Below are positions 1 through 7,753 of a DNA stretch of 18,266 bases, piece after piece. The stretch is from positions 1 through 18,266 of the forward strand of contig DVMC01000110.1 in the NCBI GenBank assembly GCA_018715165.1. Direction: 5' to 3'. Each line of letters begins with the position of its first letter. Position 1 is the first letter of the stretch. The position numbers were made by a program, and so were the translations under genes. The notes beneath the pieces were generated by a model. It did no database searches, was not told the origin of the DNA, and saw nothing but the letters and a program-made list of their open reading frames with translations. The DNA is from Limiplasma pullistercoris (GTDB lineage: Bacteria > Bacillota > Clostridia > Christensenellales > Aristaeellaceae).

Positions 1-492
1 TACTTCAACCCCATCGGCGCGCACGAAAGCGGCCTCATCGGCGAGGACCCCGTGGGCATTCCCAACAACCTCATGCCCTACATCACCCAGGTCGCCAGCG
101 GCAAGCTCAAACAGCTGCGCGTGTTCGGCAACGATTATCCCACGCACGACGGCACGGGTGTGCGCGACTACATCCACGTGGTGGACCTGGCGCGCGGCCA
201 TGTAGCAGCCTGCAACTACCTGATGCAGCACAGCGGGTGCGAGGTCTTCAACCTGGGCACCGGCACGGGATACAGCGTGCTGGACCTGGTCCATACCTTC
301 CAGCGCGTCAACAACATCCAGATTCCCTACGCCATCGTGGAGCGCCGCCCGGGCGATGTGGCCCGCTGCTACGCGGACCCCTCCAAAGCCAAGGAGCTGC
401 TCGGTTGGCAGGCGGAAAAGACGCTCGACGATATGTGCCGCGATTCCTGGCGCTGGCAGAGCAACAACCCCAACGGCTACCGCGACGCCTGA
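1..492 (+). CDS. galE: UDP-glucose 4-epimerase, C-terminal part (5' truncated by window edge)
   Basis: The reading frame is open from base 1 and ends with TGA at 490-492, giving 163 residues of a protein that starts outside the window. The sequence matches the C-terminal half of GalE-type extended SDR enzymes: it begins YFNPIGAHESGLIGEDP, then has the PNNLMPYI segment, the GTGVRDYIHVVDLARGH segment and the NLGTGTGYSVLDL strand typical of the sugar-binding domain. GalE interconverts UDP-glucose and UDP-galactose in the cytoplasm using bound NAD. The Rossmann domain and catalytic Tyr/Lys lie upstream and cannot be checked. A GTG at 52 is internal and is not the start. The gene converges on a ketopantoate-reductase-family gene and shares a terminator with it. 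A related UDP-hexose epimerase is possible but less likely, given how closely these blocks match GalE. Confidence 0.92.
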   Translation, partial: YFNPIGAHESGLIGEDPVGIPNNLMPYITQVASGKLKQLRVFGNDYPTHDGTGVRDYIHVVDLARGHVAACNYLMQHSGCEVFNLGTGTGYSVLDLVHTFQRVNNIQIPYAIVERRPGDVARCYADPSKAKELLGWQAEKTLDDMCRDSWRWQSNNPNGYRDA

Positions 493-510
493 TCTCCCTT
501 GAACAAACAG

Positions 511-552
511 GACCGCTTCGGGAGCGTTTCTTCCGAAGCGGTCTTGTTGTTT
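511..552 (+). terminator. Rho-independent terminator of galE, probably bidirectional
   Basis: Perfect 11-bp stem (511-521 with 533-543, GACCGCTTCGG / CCGAAGCGGTC), 11-nt loop, then TTGTTGTTT. On the minus strand the same stem is followed by CTGTTTGTTC, so it probably also ends the convergent gene that stops at 560. Confidence 0.85.
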
Positions 553-559
553 GCTGCGA

Positions 560-1609
560 TCAGGCCTTTGCGCCGGGACGGGCGCTCCTTTGCGTGCAGA
601 ACACGGGATCGTAGAGGTTCTCGACCTTGATGCTGCGCTTGTCGCCCTCGATTTCCTTGATCATAACGGTCAGGCGGCGGTTGATGGGACAATCCACGCC
701 CAGCTCCTCGCCCTTTTGGGCGATAAAGCCGTTGAAGTAGTCGATTTCGGTGGGCCGTCCCCGCTCCAGCGATTGCAGGCTGGAGCTTTTCAGCCGCCTG
801 TACTTGAGCCCTACCGCCAATATCATCGCATGCCGGCGCAGATTGTCCAGCGGGCCGTCTCCTGCCAGCAGCTTTTCGTAGTCCAGCTTCCCTCCAAACG
901 GCGGCACCTTGAGGCCCTGAGCGTGCGCCACGTCCATCGCCTCACGGATGATGCCCAGAAAAATGCGCCTTGCCTGGCTTTTGCGAAGCATCTGCCCCAG
1001 GTACAGGCCACAGATGGCTCCCAGCGAGGTGATGCAGCTGTTGACGATCAGCTTGGAATACAGCTCCGCATAGATATCCGGCGTGATGACCGTGGGCGCC
1101 GCTGCCTCCATCGCGCGCCGAATGGGTTCCAGCGCCGCCTGATCGCCGCCAACGCGACCGATAAGGAATTCTCCCGTGCTGGTCACGGCGAGTTCGCCGG
1201 GTCCAAGCATGGTCGCACCCCAGCCGATTACGCACCCCACCGTGCGTTCCTTGCCCACAACGGCGGCCAACGCATCGGTGCAGATGCCGTTCTGCAGGCT
1301 CAAAACCAGCGAATCATCCTTCAGATAGGGCAGCAGCGCCCGCGCGCAGGCGGGCATATCGTATGCCTTGGTGGCGATGAGCGCCACGTCATAGGTACCG
1401 TCAAGCTCCGCGATATCGGCCACGGCGTTCAGGTGCACCGTGTGCTCCCCCTTCACGCCCGTGATATGCAATCCGCGACCGGAGGCGATGTCCGCAATCT
1501 CCTGATGCTTGCACACCAGCGTCACGTCGCTCCCGCCCTGCTTCATCAGCGCCGCCGTAACGCCGCCGATGGCGCCCGCGCCGACCACAACGATGCGAAT
1601 GGAATCCAT
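560..1609 (-). CDS. Ketopantoate reductase family protein (PanE/ApbA-like)
   Basis: A 349-residue NAD(P)-dependent reductase of the 2-dehydropantoate 2-reductase family. PanE itself reduces ketopantoate to pantoate in pantothenate/CoA synthesis. Visible features are an N-terminal beta strand with the dinucleotide motif GAGAIGG (residues 10-16), ATKAYD (79-84, the active-site region Lys), QNG (106-108), KLIVN (K186 and N190, the family's catalytic Lys and Asn), SSLQ (276-279) and GRPTEID (E288, substrate-binding Glu). The second conserved Asn of the KxxxNxxxN motif is Thr194 here. The protein is longer than the usual ~300 residues, with a tail ending PGAKA. A GTG at 1618 extends the frame by three codons, but the ribosome site GGAAGGGAG ends 8 nt before the ATG at 1609, so the ATG is chosen. 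No pantothenate genes adjoin it, so a different 2-keto acid substrate is possible. Confidence 0.85.
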   Translation of the reverse strand: MDSIRIVVVGAGAIGGVTAALMKQGGSDVTLVCKHQEIADIASGRGLHITGVKGEHTVHLNAVADIAELDGTYDVALIATKAYDMPACARALLPYLKDDSLVLSLQNGICTDALAAVVGKERTVGCVIGWGATMLGPGELAVTSTGEFLIGRVGGDQAALEPIRRAMEAAAPTVITPDIYAELYSKLIVNSCITSLGAICGLYLGQMLRKSQARRIFLGIIREAMDVAHAQGLKVPPFGGKLDYEKLLAGDGPLDNLRRHAMILAVGLKYRRLKSSSLQSLERGRPTEIDYFNGFIAQKGEELGVDCPINRRLTVMIKEIEGDKRSIKVENLYDPVFCTQRSARPGAKA

Positions 1610-1636
1610 CGTTCTCACTCCCTTCCTGACGGAGAG

Positions 1637-1665
1637 ATTGTATCACGGCGGGAGGAAAAAGGCAA
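1637..1665 (-). promoter_or_regulatory. Promoter of the ketopantoate-reductase-family gene
   Basis: On the minus strand, TTGCCT (1660-1665), a 17-bp spacer, then TACAAT (1637-1642) with the extended -10 TG. The predicted start leaves a very short leader before the ATG at 1609. Confidence 0.7.
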
Positions 1666-2003
1666 GGCGACTCCCCCAGCGGACCGCAAAAAACTGTCAC
1701 TACGTATCGACAAAATGCGGGACGCGGGGGGATCGTATCCTGGTCGCTTCATTCTTTTTGCGTTTCTCCGCCCTTGTAGCTATCGGCGCTGTGTGAGGCG
1801 GGTCGCTCTGCCACTCTCGGCCGCACCAGGCTGGAGGGATTGATTTTCATCGCGTCCCATGGCGTGCGCTTCCCTCCCCGCCCCAAAGCCTTAGGCGCTC
1901 CCTTTTATGAGCGTTGCAAGCGCCCCAAGGGCACAAAAAATACAGCTTTCCCTAAATATACAGGATTTTTCAGCGGCATAAGGCCCTGAAAAAGGCGTTT
2001 TTA
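1666..2003. other. Intergenic stretch without a recognisable gene
   Basis: No credible coding frame was found; the frame that enters from the left is antisense to the reductase gene. Two dyads are visible. 1889-1930 has CCTT and GGCGCT arms pairing with AGCGCC and AAGG. 1966-1993 has TTTTTCAG pairing with CTGAAAAA, with an inner GGC/GCC. Neither is followed by a clear T-run in a direction that serves a neighbouring gene. The second could be an accessory terminator for the minus-strand operon ending at 2058. Confidence 0.5.
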
Positions 2004-2038
2004 TATAAAAAGCCGCGCTGCCCGATAAGGGCAGCGCG
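2004..2038 (-). terminator. Terminator of the secreted-protein operon
   Basis: Perfect 10-bp stem (2014-2023 with 2029-2038, CGCGCTGCCC / GGGCAGCGCG) and a 5-nt loop. Read on the minus strand it is followed by GGCTTTTTATAT. It lies 20 nt after the stop codon of the small secreted protein gene. Confidence 0.85.
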
Positions 2039-2057
2039 CGCACGTCTTTCCAACCGC

Positions 2058-2612
2058 TTATGCCTCGGTATGGACAAACTGCATATCGCTGAGGAACTGA
2101 ACGGCCATGTCCAGCTCTTCCTGGGACACTTGCACGTCGCCGGCAGGCTCCAGCAGCAGGCCGATGAAGTAGCCCTGATAGACCGTAAAGACCTCGGCAT
2201 ACTCATCATGCTCGGAGTTTTCGTCCACGATGATCAGCTTGGTGCCCTCGGCGGTTTCTGAAAGCGTGTAGGTGGGATTGGCGAAATCCGACATGGAAAC
2301 AGCGATCAGCGAATCGAGCTCCTCATCGGACAGATCGTTGATGGAACGATCCGCGTATTCCTCGGAGTAGCCCAGGGACAGCACCATCAGCAGCTTGCCC
2401 TCTTCCTCGGGGTTCATCTGCGCATAGAGCATGTCGCCATACCACTCCTGGTCAAAGCCATAGCCGTCGGGAATGAGCACCGAAAGGCTCAAGGTGTCGT
2501 TCACCTTCACCGTAATGGGCTGGGTCTCCTCCGCCAGAGCAAACACCGGCAACAGCATCACGGCCAGCAATACAGCAAAAAACTTTTTCATCTTCATTGC
2601 ACCTCTTTTCAT
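2058..2612 (-). CDS. Small acidic secreted protein of unknown function
   Basis: A 184-residue protein with a clear Sec signal peptide: basic MKKFF, a hydrophobic stretch AVLLAVMLLPVFA, and a likely cut at ALA/EET. There is no lipobox Cys. The mature part is strongly acidic (repeated E/D in SDEELDS, DENSEHDEYAE, SQEELD), has no internal membrane segment and looks like one globular alpha/beta domain. I do not recognise a family. The first ATG (2612) has GAGG 7 nt upstream. The ATGs at 2597 and 2591 also have an AGAGG nearby and would give a tighter signal peptide, so the start is uncertain by 5-7 residues. It lies 17 nt after the SH3-protein gene with no promoter between, so both are probably co-transcribed and exported to the cell surface or medium. 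Confidence 0.8.
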   Translation of the reverse strand: MKRGAMKMKKFFAVLLAVMLLPVFALAEETQPITVKVNDTLSLSVLIPDGYGFDQEWYGDMLYAQMNPEEEGKLLMVLSLGYSEEYADRSINDLSDEELDSLIAVSMSDFANPTYTLSETAEGTKLIIVDENSEHDEYAEVFTVYQGYFIGLLLEPAGDVQVSQEELDMAVQFLSDMQFVHTEA

Positions 2613-2629
2613 CGTTTCGCCTCAGCGGC

Positions 2630-3259
2630 TCAGTTGGCGAGGACCGCGCCCACGCTGGTCCCGTCGCCCACCGTCGTCAGGAAGCTGCGGTTCATGAATC
2701 CCACGTAGCCGGTCTGAGGATCGCTCACCTGCGCCCAGCTGCCATCCTGCGCAATGACGGTGAGGGCATACCCCGCGTAGCAACGCATGATCACGCTGCA
2801 GTCATAGGAGGGCGCCCAGCGGAAGTTGACATAGCCGTTGGGCTTGGAGGGGCGCACCACTACCTCGTAGGGCTGCACGAGCTTGAAATTTTTGAAATTG
2901 GGCATCTGCGGGGTAGTGGACGTATTGTCGGTGTTGGTCTTGCTGCCGGGCTTGGCGGCGGGCTTCTGCACCACCAGGTAACGGGTCATCATGTAGCCGT
3001 CCCAGGTACGTCCGCCGCTGGTATAGGCCACATGGGCCCAGTTGCGGTCCGATTCGTAGCCAAGGATGTCCACCACGGCGCCATAGGGCACCTCGGTCAG
3101 CACGTTGTTGGCCGGAGCAATGGGGTCCTTTCGCAGATGTACGCTACCCCCATTGCTGGTCTGTACATACATGCTGCCCGTGTTGGCCAGCGCCATTGCA
3201 GGCAGCATTGTGCACAGCAACACGGCGGCCATGAGCGCGGTGAGAACTCGTTTGGTCAT
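2630..3259 (-). CDS. Secreted protein with two bacterial SH3 domains
   Basis: A 209-residue exported protein. Residues 1-25 are a signal peptide (MTKRV, then a hydrophobic core, likely cut AMALA/NTG). Residues ~28-95 form one bacterial SH3 domain (GGSVHLRKDP, PYGAVVDILGYESDRNWAHVAY, GYMMTRYL). A Lys/Pro/Thr/Asn-rich linker covers ~98-125. Residues ~128-196 form a second SH3 (NGYVNFRWAPS, YAGYALTVIAQDGSWAQVS, GYVGFMNRSFL). Such domains usually bind peptidoglycan or cell-wall polymers. No catalytic domain is present, so this is a wall-binding or adaptor protein rather than an autolysin. The frame is open to 3346, but AAGGAGG sits 10 nt before the ATG at 3259 and the signal peptide begins there, so that start is chosen. 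It is first in a two-gene operon. Confidence 0.85.
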   Translation of the reverse strand: MTKRVLTALMAAVLLCTMLPAMALANTGSMYVQTSNGGSVHLRKDPIAPANNVLTEVPYGAVVDILGYESDRNWAHVAYTSGGRTWDGYMMTRYLVVQKPAAKPGSKTNTDNTSTTPQMPNFKNFKLVQPYEVVVRPSKPNGYVNFRWAPSYDCSVIMRCYAGYALTVIAQDGSWAQVSDPQTGYVGFMNRSFLTTVGDGTSVGAVLAN

Positions 3260-3295
3260 GAAAACGCAACCTCCTTGAAGAGAATGATTATCCAT

Positions 3296-3324
3296 ATTAT
3301 AGCATAAACCCTCCCGGATGAAAA
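3296..3324 (-). promoter_or_regulatory. Promoter of the SH3 / secreted-protein operon
   Basis: On the minus strand, TTTTCA (3319-3324), a 17-bp spacer and a perfect TATAAT (3296-3301) preceded by TGC, an extended -10. It is divergent from the T-box promoter at 3406, with about 80 nt between them. Confidence 0.75.
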
Positions 3325-3405
3325 GGCTTTTCCTGTGGCGGCACAACCGGTTTCCAAGCCGCGCAAAAGGGGGTTTTTCAAAGAAATCATGGCGTTTTTT
3401 GCAGG

Positions 3406-3434
3406 TTGACAGGGGATGCCGCGGGGTGTATAAT
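3406..3434 (+). promoter_or_regulatory. Strong promoter of the trpB leader
   Basis: Consensus TTGACA (3406-3411), a 17-bp spacer and consensus TATAAT (3429-3434). Transcription should start near 3441, giving a leader of about 440 nt before trpB. Both boxes are perfect, so expression is probably set by the leader rather than by promoter strength. Confidence 0.88.
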
Positions 3435-3454
3435 CATTGTAAATTCATACTCTT

Positions 3455-3727
3455 AAACCGTTGAAGCGGAGGTAAAGGCGGTCACGCCCTTCCAGAGAGC
3501 CCGCGGCGCTGAAAAGCGGGCAGGAAACGAGCCGTCAAATGGACCGCGGAGGGCGCAGTCAAATGTGGAGGCCCACAGAGTATGCTGCGACGCGCAGGCA
3601 TGCGTCATTTGCCGGAGATATGCAGGTATCTCGCAAAGCGCACGGGGCTTTCCCCGTGAATCAGGGTGGCACCGCGGACCGTTGCGTTCGTCCCTGGCAG
3701 AAGCAAACTTCTGCCAGGGGCTTTTTC
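3455..3727 (+). promoter_or_regulatory. T-box riboswitch, probable tRNA-Trp specificity
   Basis: The T-box element AGGGTGGCACCGCG is at 3663-3676. The following TCCCT (3691-3695) can close the antiterminator against AGGG, and it overlaps the 5' arm of the terminator at 3692-3719, the classical switch. Upstream, Stem I is traceable. GCGG (3466-3469) pairs with CCGC, and GGCGGT (3477-3482) pairs with GCCGTC (3531-3536). TTCC/GGAA and GCCCGC/GCGGGC form the distal arm, next to an AGAGA bulge. In the specifier loop the sequence AAATGGA places the codon TGG (Trp) at 3540-3542 followed by a purine. Stem III is CACGGGG/CCCCGTG (3641-3658). Uncharged tRNA-Trp would stabilise the antiterminator and allow trpB transcription. 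T-box identity is firm; the Trp specifier is read by eye but agrees with the downstream gene. Confidence 0.9.
3692..3726 (+). terminator. T-box terminator (T1)
   Basis: A perfect 12-bp stem (3692-3703 with 3708-3719, CCCTGGCAGAAG / CTTCTGCCAGGG), a 4-nt CAAA loop, then GCTTTTT. Its 5' arm overlaps the bases needed to close the T-box antiterminator. Confidence 0.9.
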
Positions 3728-3764
3728 ATTCCCCCGGCAGAAAAACGTCGGGGGAATCCTTTTT
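3728..3764 (+). terminator. Second tandem terminator-like hairpin (T2) in the trpB leader
   Basis: An 11-bp stem (3728-3738 with 3747-3757, ATTCCCCCGGC / GTCGGGGGAAT, one G-U pair), an 8-nt A-rich loop, then CCTTTTTG. It starts one base after the T-run of the first terminator. Its 5' half (CCCCCGGCAGAA) nearly copies the 5' arm of T1 (CCCTGGCAGAA), so the 3' arm of T1 can pair with it instead; see findings. Confidence 0.75.
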
Positions 3765-3782
3765 GATTTCAGGAGGTATACG

Positions 3783-3842
3783 ATGCGGTTGACCAGGCGA
3801 TGGCGTCCCGCCGGGGACGATGAAAACAATTTGCTCGCTTAA
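3783..3842 (+). CDS. Possible 19-residue leader peptide before trpB
   Basis: An ATG at 3783 lies 6 nt after a perfect AGGAGG (3771-3776) and opens a frame of 19 codons ending in TAA at 3840-3842: MRLTRRWRPAGDDENNLLA. It is N-terminally Arg-rich, has one Trp codon (codon 7, 3801-3803) among CGG, AGG and CGA codons, and has an acidic C-terminal half. A small hairpin (CGTCCC/GGGACG, 3804-3819) begins right after the Trp codon. It ends 41 nt before trpB, which has its own ribosome site, and is not in frame with it. It could be a regulatory leader peptide sensing Trp-tRNA by ribosome stalling, as known for the short leader ORF of the Bacillus anti-TRAP operon. It could also be a chance frame. The strong ribosome site is the main evidence; there is only one Trp codon. 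Confidence 0.45.
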   Translation: MRLTRRWRPAGDDENNLLA

Positions 3843-3883
3843 GGGGATTCGCTATTAAAGCAGACAAACGGGAGGCAACTGCC

Positions 3884-5101
<1,218 letters not shown>

Positions 5102-5108
5102 AACGCGC

Positions 5109-5155
5109 CGCGCCGCCCGGTCCCCGTCAGAGGGGCGCCGGGCGGCGCGTTTTTT
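5109..5155 (+). terminator. Terminator of trpB
   Basis: A 12-bp stem (5109-5120 with 5138-5149, CGCGCCGCCCGG / CCGGGCGGCGCG), extended by an inner CCCC/GGGG, then TTTTTT. It starts 7 nt after the trpB stop codon. Confidence 0.93.
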
Positions 5156-5168
5156 AATTTGAAAGGAT

Positions 5169-5182
5169 GGCAAGCGCTTTCT
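5169..5182 (+). promoter_or_regulatory. Possible cre-like / LacI-family operator
   Basis: GGCAAGCGCTTTCT contains the core AAGCGCTTTC found in CcpA catabolite-response elements and other LacI-family operators. It lies about 50 bp upstream of the -10 box of the alcohol dehydrogenase gene. The outer consensus positions are imperfect, so this is tentative. Confidence 0.35.
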
Positions 5183-5226
5183 ATGGCCGAGGGGGCCGCT
5201 TCCCCCATACCCCGCGGCTCGCATCT

Positions 5227-5241
5227 GTGCTATAATAGCAC
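5227..5241 (+). promoter_or_regulatory. Extended -10 promoter of the alcohol dehydrogenase gene, inside a perfect palindrome
   Basis: A perfect TATAAT (5231-5236) is preceded by TGC, an extended -10. No good -35 box is at 17 bp (TACCCC). The -10 lies inside the odd palindrome GTGCTATAATAGCAC with 7-bp arms, which could be an operator or a hairpin at the start of transcription. Confidence 0.65.
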
Positions 5242-5273
5242 CGGATATTTGAACCGAAAGGAGCCAGGTCACC

Positions 5274-6308
5274 ATGCTCGCCTATACCTACGTCAGCCGG
5301 GGCCGCTTTGAACTCATGGAAAAACCCCGCCCCACCCTTCAAGACAGCCGGGACGCCATCGTGCGCGTCACGCTGGCCAGCATCTGCTCCAGCGACCTGC
5401 ACATTCGCCACGGCAGCGTGCCCAGGGCCGTGCCCGGCATCACCGTGGGCCATGAAATGGTGGGAGTGGTGGAGGAAACAGGCTCGGATGTCACCCGCGT
5501 AAAGCCCGGCGACCGCGTGACCGTGAACGTGGAAACCTTCTGCGGCGAATGCTATTTCTGCCGCCATGGCTGGGTCAACAACTGCACCGACCCCAACGGC
5601 GGATGGGCGTTGGGCTGCCGCATTGATGGCGGACAGGCGGAGTATGTGCGCGTGCCCTACGCCGACCAGGGCCTGGATCTCATTCCCGCCGCCGTAACCG
5701 ACGAGCAGGCCCTGCTGGTGGGCGATGTGCTGGCGACCGGCTTTTGGGCCGCACAGATCGGAGATATCGGGACGGAGGATACCGTGCTGATCATCGGCGC
5801 GGGGCCGACAGGACTTTGCACGCTGCAATGCGTGCTGCTCAAGCATCCGCGCCGGGTGATCGTATGCGACGCGGACCCGCTGCGCCTGGCCTTCGTGCGC
5901 CGCCATCATCCGGATGTGCTCACCGCGCCGCCGGAGGGGCTGGAAGCCTTTGTCCGCGAGCATTCGTACCACGGCGGGGCGGACGCTGTGCTGGAGGTGG
6001 CCGGAACGCCCGACACCTTCCGCATGGCGTGGACCTGCGCGCGGCCCAACGCCACCGTGACCGTCGTAGCCCTCTACGACGACCCGCAAACCCTGCCCCT
6101 GCCCGATATGTATGGCAAAAACCTGATTTTCAAAACCGGCGGAGTGGACGGCTGCCACTGCGCCGAAACCCTGCGTCTGATCGAGCAGGGCAAGATTGAT
6201 ACCACGCCCCTGATCACCCACAGATGCATGCTTGCCAATATTGAAGAAGGCTACCGCATCTTCGAAAACCGGCTGGACGGGGTGATCAAGGTGGCGGTCA
6301 CGCCCTGA
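5274..6308 (+). CDS. Zinc-dependent medium-chain alcohol/polyol dehydrogenase
   Basis: A 344-residue MDR-family NAD(P) oxidoreductase. The N-terminal catalytic domain has SICSSDLH (C38, D41, H43; C38 is a catalytic zinc ligand) and VGHE (H60, E61). The structural zinc site is CGECYFCRHGWVNNC (C90, C93, C96, C104). The Rossmann domain has IIGAGPTG (GxGxxG around 175-180), and the C-terminal catalytic lobe includes LITHR. All zinc ligands expected for the family are present. The closest relatives in memory are threonine dehydrogenase / isopropanol dehydrogenase-like enzymes, but the substrate cannot be fixed from sequence. The start ATG has AAAGGAG 10 nt upstream. It is a single gene with its own extended -10 promoter and a possible cre-like site, which would fit carbon-source control. 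It converges on a MATE gene with only 15 nt between and no clear terminator of its own. Confidence 0.88.
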   Translation: MLAYTYVSRGRFELMEKPRPTLQDSRDAIVRVTLASICSSDLHIRHGSVPRAVPGITVGHEMVGVVEETGSDVTRVKPGDRVTVNVETFCGECYFCRHGWVNNCTDPNGGWALGCRIDGGQAEYVRVPYADQGLDLIPAAVTDEQALLVGDVLATGFWAAQIGDIGTEDTVLIIGAGPTGLCTLQCVLLKHPRRVIVCDADPLRLAFVRRHHPDVLTAPPEGLEAFVREHSYHGGADAVLEVAGTPDTFRMAWTCARPNATVTVVALYDDPQTLPLPDMYGKNLIFKTGGVDGCHCAETLRLIEQGKIDTTPLITHRCMLANIEEGYRIFENRLDGVIKVAVTP

Positions 6309-6323
6309 TAAAGGCGTCCCGCC

Positions 6324-7706
6324 TCAGGCCTCCAGCCTGGCCTTGCCGATGCTGCGCTTGAGCCATCCGCCCTTGAGATAGTAAATCACAAACAGTACCG
6401 ACGTGACCGTCCATGTAATGGGATAGCTGAGCAGCACCACCGTCAGGCTATGGTAGGCGGGCGCCACGCCCATCACCCATACCACGCGCAGGAGGCACAC
6501 GCCCGTGAGCGTAAAGAGCGTGGGGATGAGCGAATCGCCTGTGCCGCGCATCGCGCCGGCCAACACCTCGATACAGATGTAGGTCACATACGTGGGCACC
6601 AGCAGGCGCAAAATCTGCATGCCCAGCGCGATCACCTCGGCGTCGTCGGTAAAGAGCCGGTAGAGCTGTCCGCCCAGCAGAAGGAAAAAGCCGCTCATCA
6701 GCACCGTCGCACCGAAGGTCATCAGCAGGCATACGCGCACACTCCGGCGCATGCGGTCGTACTTGCCCGCGCCGAAGTTCTGTCCCACAAAGGTGGTGAT
6801 GGATACGCCGAAGGCGTTGATCATCATCCAGTACAGGCCGTCGAGCTTGCCATAGGCCGTATAGGCGGCCACCACATTGGTGCCGAAGGCGTTGATGCTG
6901 GCCTGAATGATGATGTTGGAGAGGGAATACATGACCGATTGCAACCCCGCAGGAAAGCCGATGCGCACGATACGATCCAGCAGGTTGCCATAGAAACGGA
7001 TTTTTCTGGGCTCCAGACGATAGACCTGATGGGAGCGCAGCAAAGTAATCACCACCAGCACGGCGCTGACGGTCTGCGAAAAGATGGTGGCCAGTGCGGC
7101 ACCCGCCACACCCATCTCCAGCCCCACCACCAGCAGCACATCCAGTACAATGTTGACCATGCACGCGCTGATGAGGAAGTACAGCGGCCGCCGGGAATCG
7201 CCCACGGCACGAAGCAGGCCCGCGCCCACGTTATAGATAAGCGAGGGAATCATGCCGGCAAAATAGATGCGCACATATACCTCGGCGTGGACCAGCACAT
7301 CTGCCGGAGTGCCCATCCAGCGCAGGATCACGGGCGAAAACGCGATGCCCATCACCGTAAACAGCGCGCCGCCCGCCAGCGCCAGCGCCGCTGCGGTATG
7401 CACCGCCTGGCTGGCCTCGCGGTCCCGCCGCCCACCGTAAAACTGCGAGAGGATCACCGTCGCGCCGGAGGAAAGCCCCACGAAGAAGCCCACCACCAGG
7501 TTGACCAGCGTGCCCGTGGTGCCGCCCACGGCAGCCAGGGCCTCCTTGCCCACGAATTTGCCCACGATGACGGCATCCGCCGTGTTGTAGAGCTGCTGGA
7601 AAAACGTTCCCAGCAGAATGGGAAAGAAAAATGCCAGCAGGTTTTTCCAGATGACACCCTCGGTGATGCTGTTTTGGCTGAACTCATGCCGCTTGAAAAG
7701 CGCCAT
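6324..7706 (-). CDS. MATE family multidrug / metabolite efflux transporter
   Basis: A 460-residue integral membrane protein of the MATE superfamily, exchanging Na+ or H+ for cationic drugs or metabolites. It has about 12 hydrophobic segments in two homologous halves. The N-terminal signature is ENLLAFFFPILLGTFF-like (here WKNLLAFFFPILLGTFF) followed by QQLYNTADAVIVGKFVGKEALAAVGG. The second half has GLQSVMYSLSNIIIQASINAFG and VGQNFGAGKYDR. The length is typical. The frame extends to a TTG at 7724, but that would include the ribosome site itself. AGGAGG lies 6 nt before the ATG at 7706, which is chosen. It is last in the minus-strand series after the GNAT gene (78 nt gap, no minus-strand promoter or terminator recognised), so probable co-transcription. 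A weak 5-bp hairpin in the 15-nt gap to the dehydrogenase gene is the only candidate terminator. Substrate unknown. Confidence 0.92.
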   Translation of the reverse strand: MALFKRHEFSQNSITEGVIWKNLLAFFFPILLGTFFQQLYNTADAVIVGKFVGKEALAAVGGTTGTLVNLVVGFFVGLSSGATVILSQFYGGRRDREASQAVHTAAALALAGGALFTVMGIAFSPVILRWMGTPADVLVHAEVYVRIYFAGMIPSLIYNVGAGLLRAVGDSRRPLYFLISACMVNIVLDVLLVVGLEMGVAGAALATIFSQTVSAVLVVITLLRSHQVYRLEPRKIRFYGNLLDRIVRIGFPAGLQSVMYSLSNIIIQASINAFGTNVVAAYTAYGKLDGLYWMMINAFGVSITTFVGQNFGAGKYDRMRRSVRVCLLMTFGATVLMSGFFLLLGGQLYRLFTDDAEVIALGMQILRLLVPTYVTYICIEVLAGAMRGTGDSLIPTLFTLTGVCLLRVVWVMGVAPAYHSLTVVLLSYPITWTVTSVLFVIYYLKGGWLKRSIGKARLEA

Positions 7707-7753
7707 AGGAATCCTCCTAATCAAGGATGCGTCGTCAGGTGGATAAGATGCTT

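Noticed and set aside
1966..1993. AT-rich hairpin TTTTTCAG / CTGAAAAA as a terminator
   Set aside because: No gene ends near it on the plus strand, and on the minus strand no T-run follows; the GC-rich hairpin at 2014-2038 already serves the operon.
3539..3829. Open frames on both strands in the trpB leader (for example 3539-3766 plus and 3605-3829 minus)
   Set aside because: They overlap the T-box structure and terminators, have no good ribosome site and no protein-like composition; the RNA structure explains the sequence.
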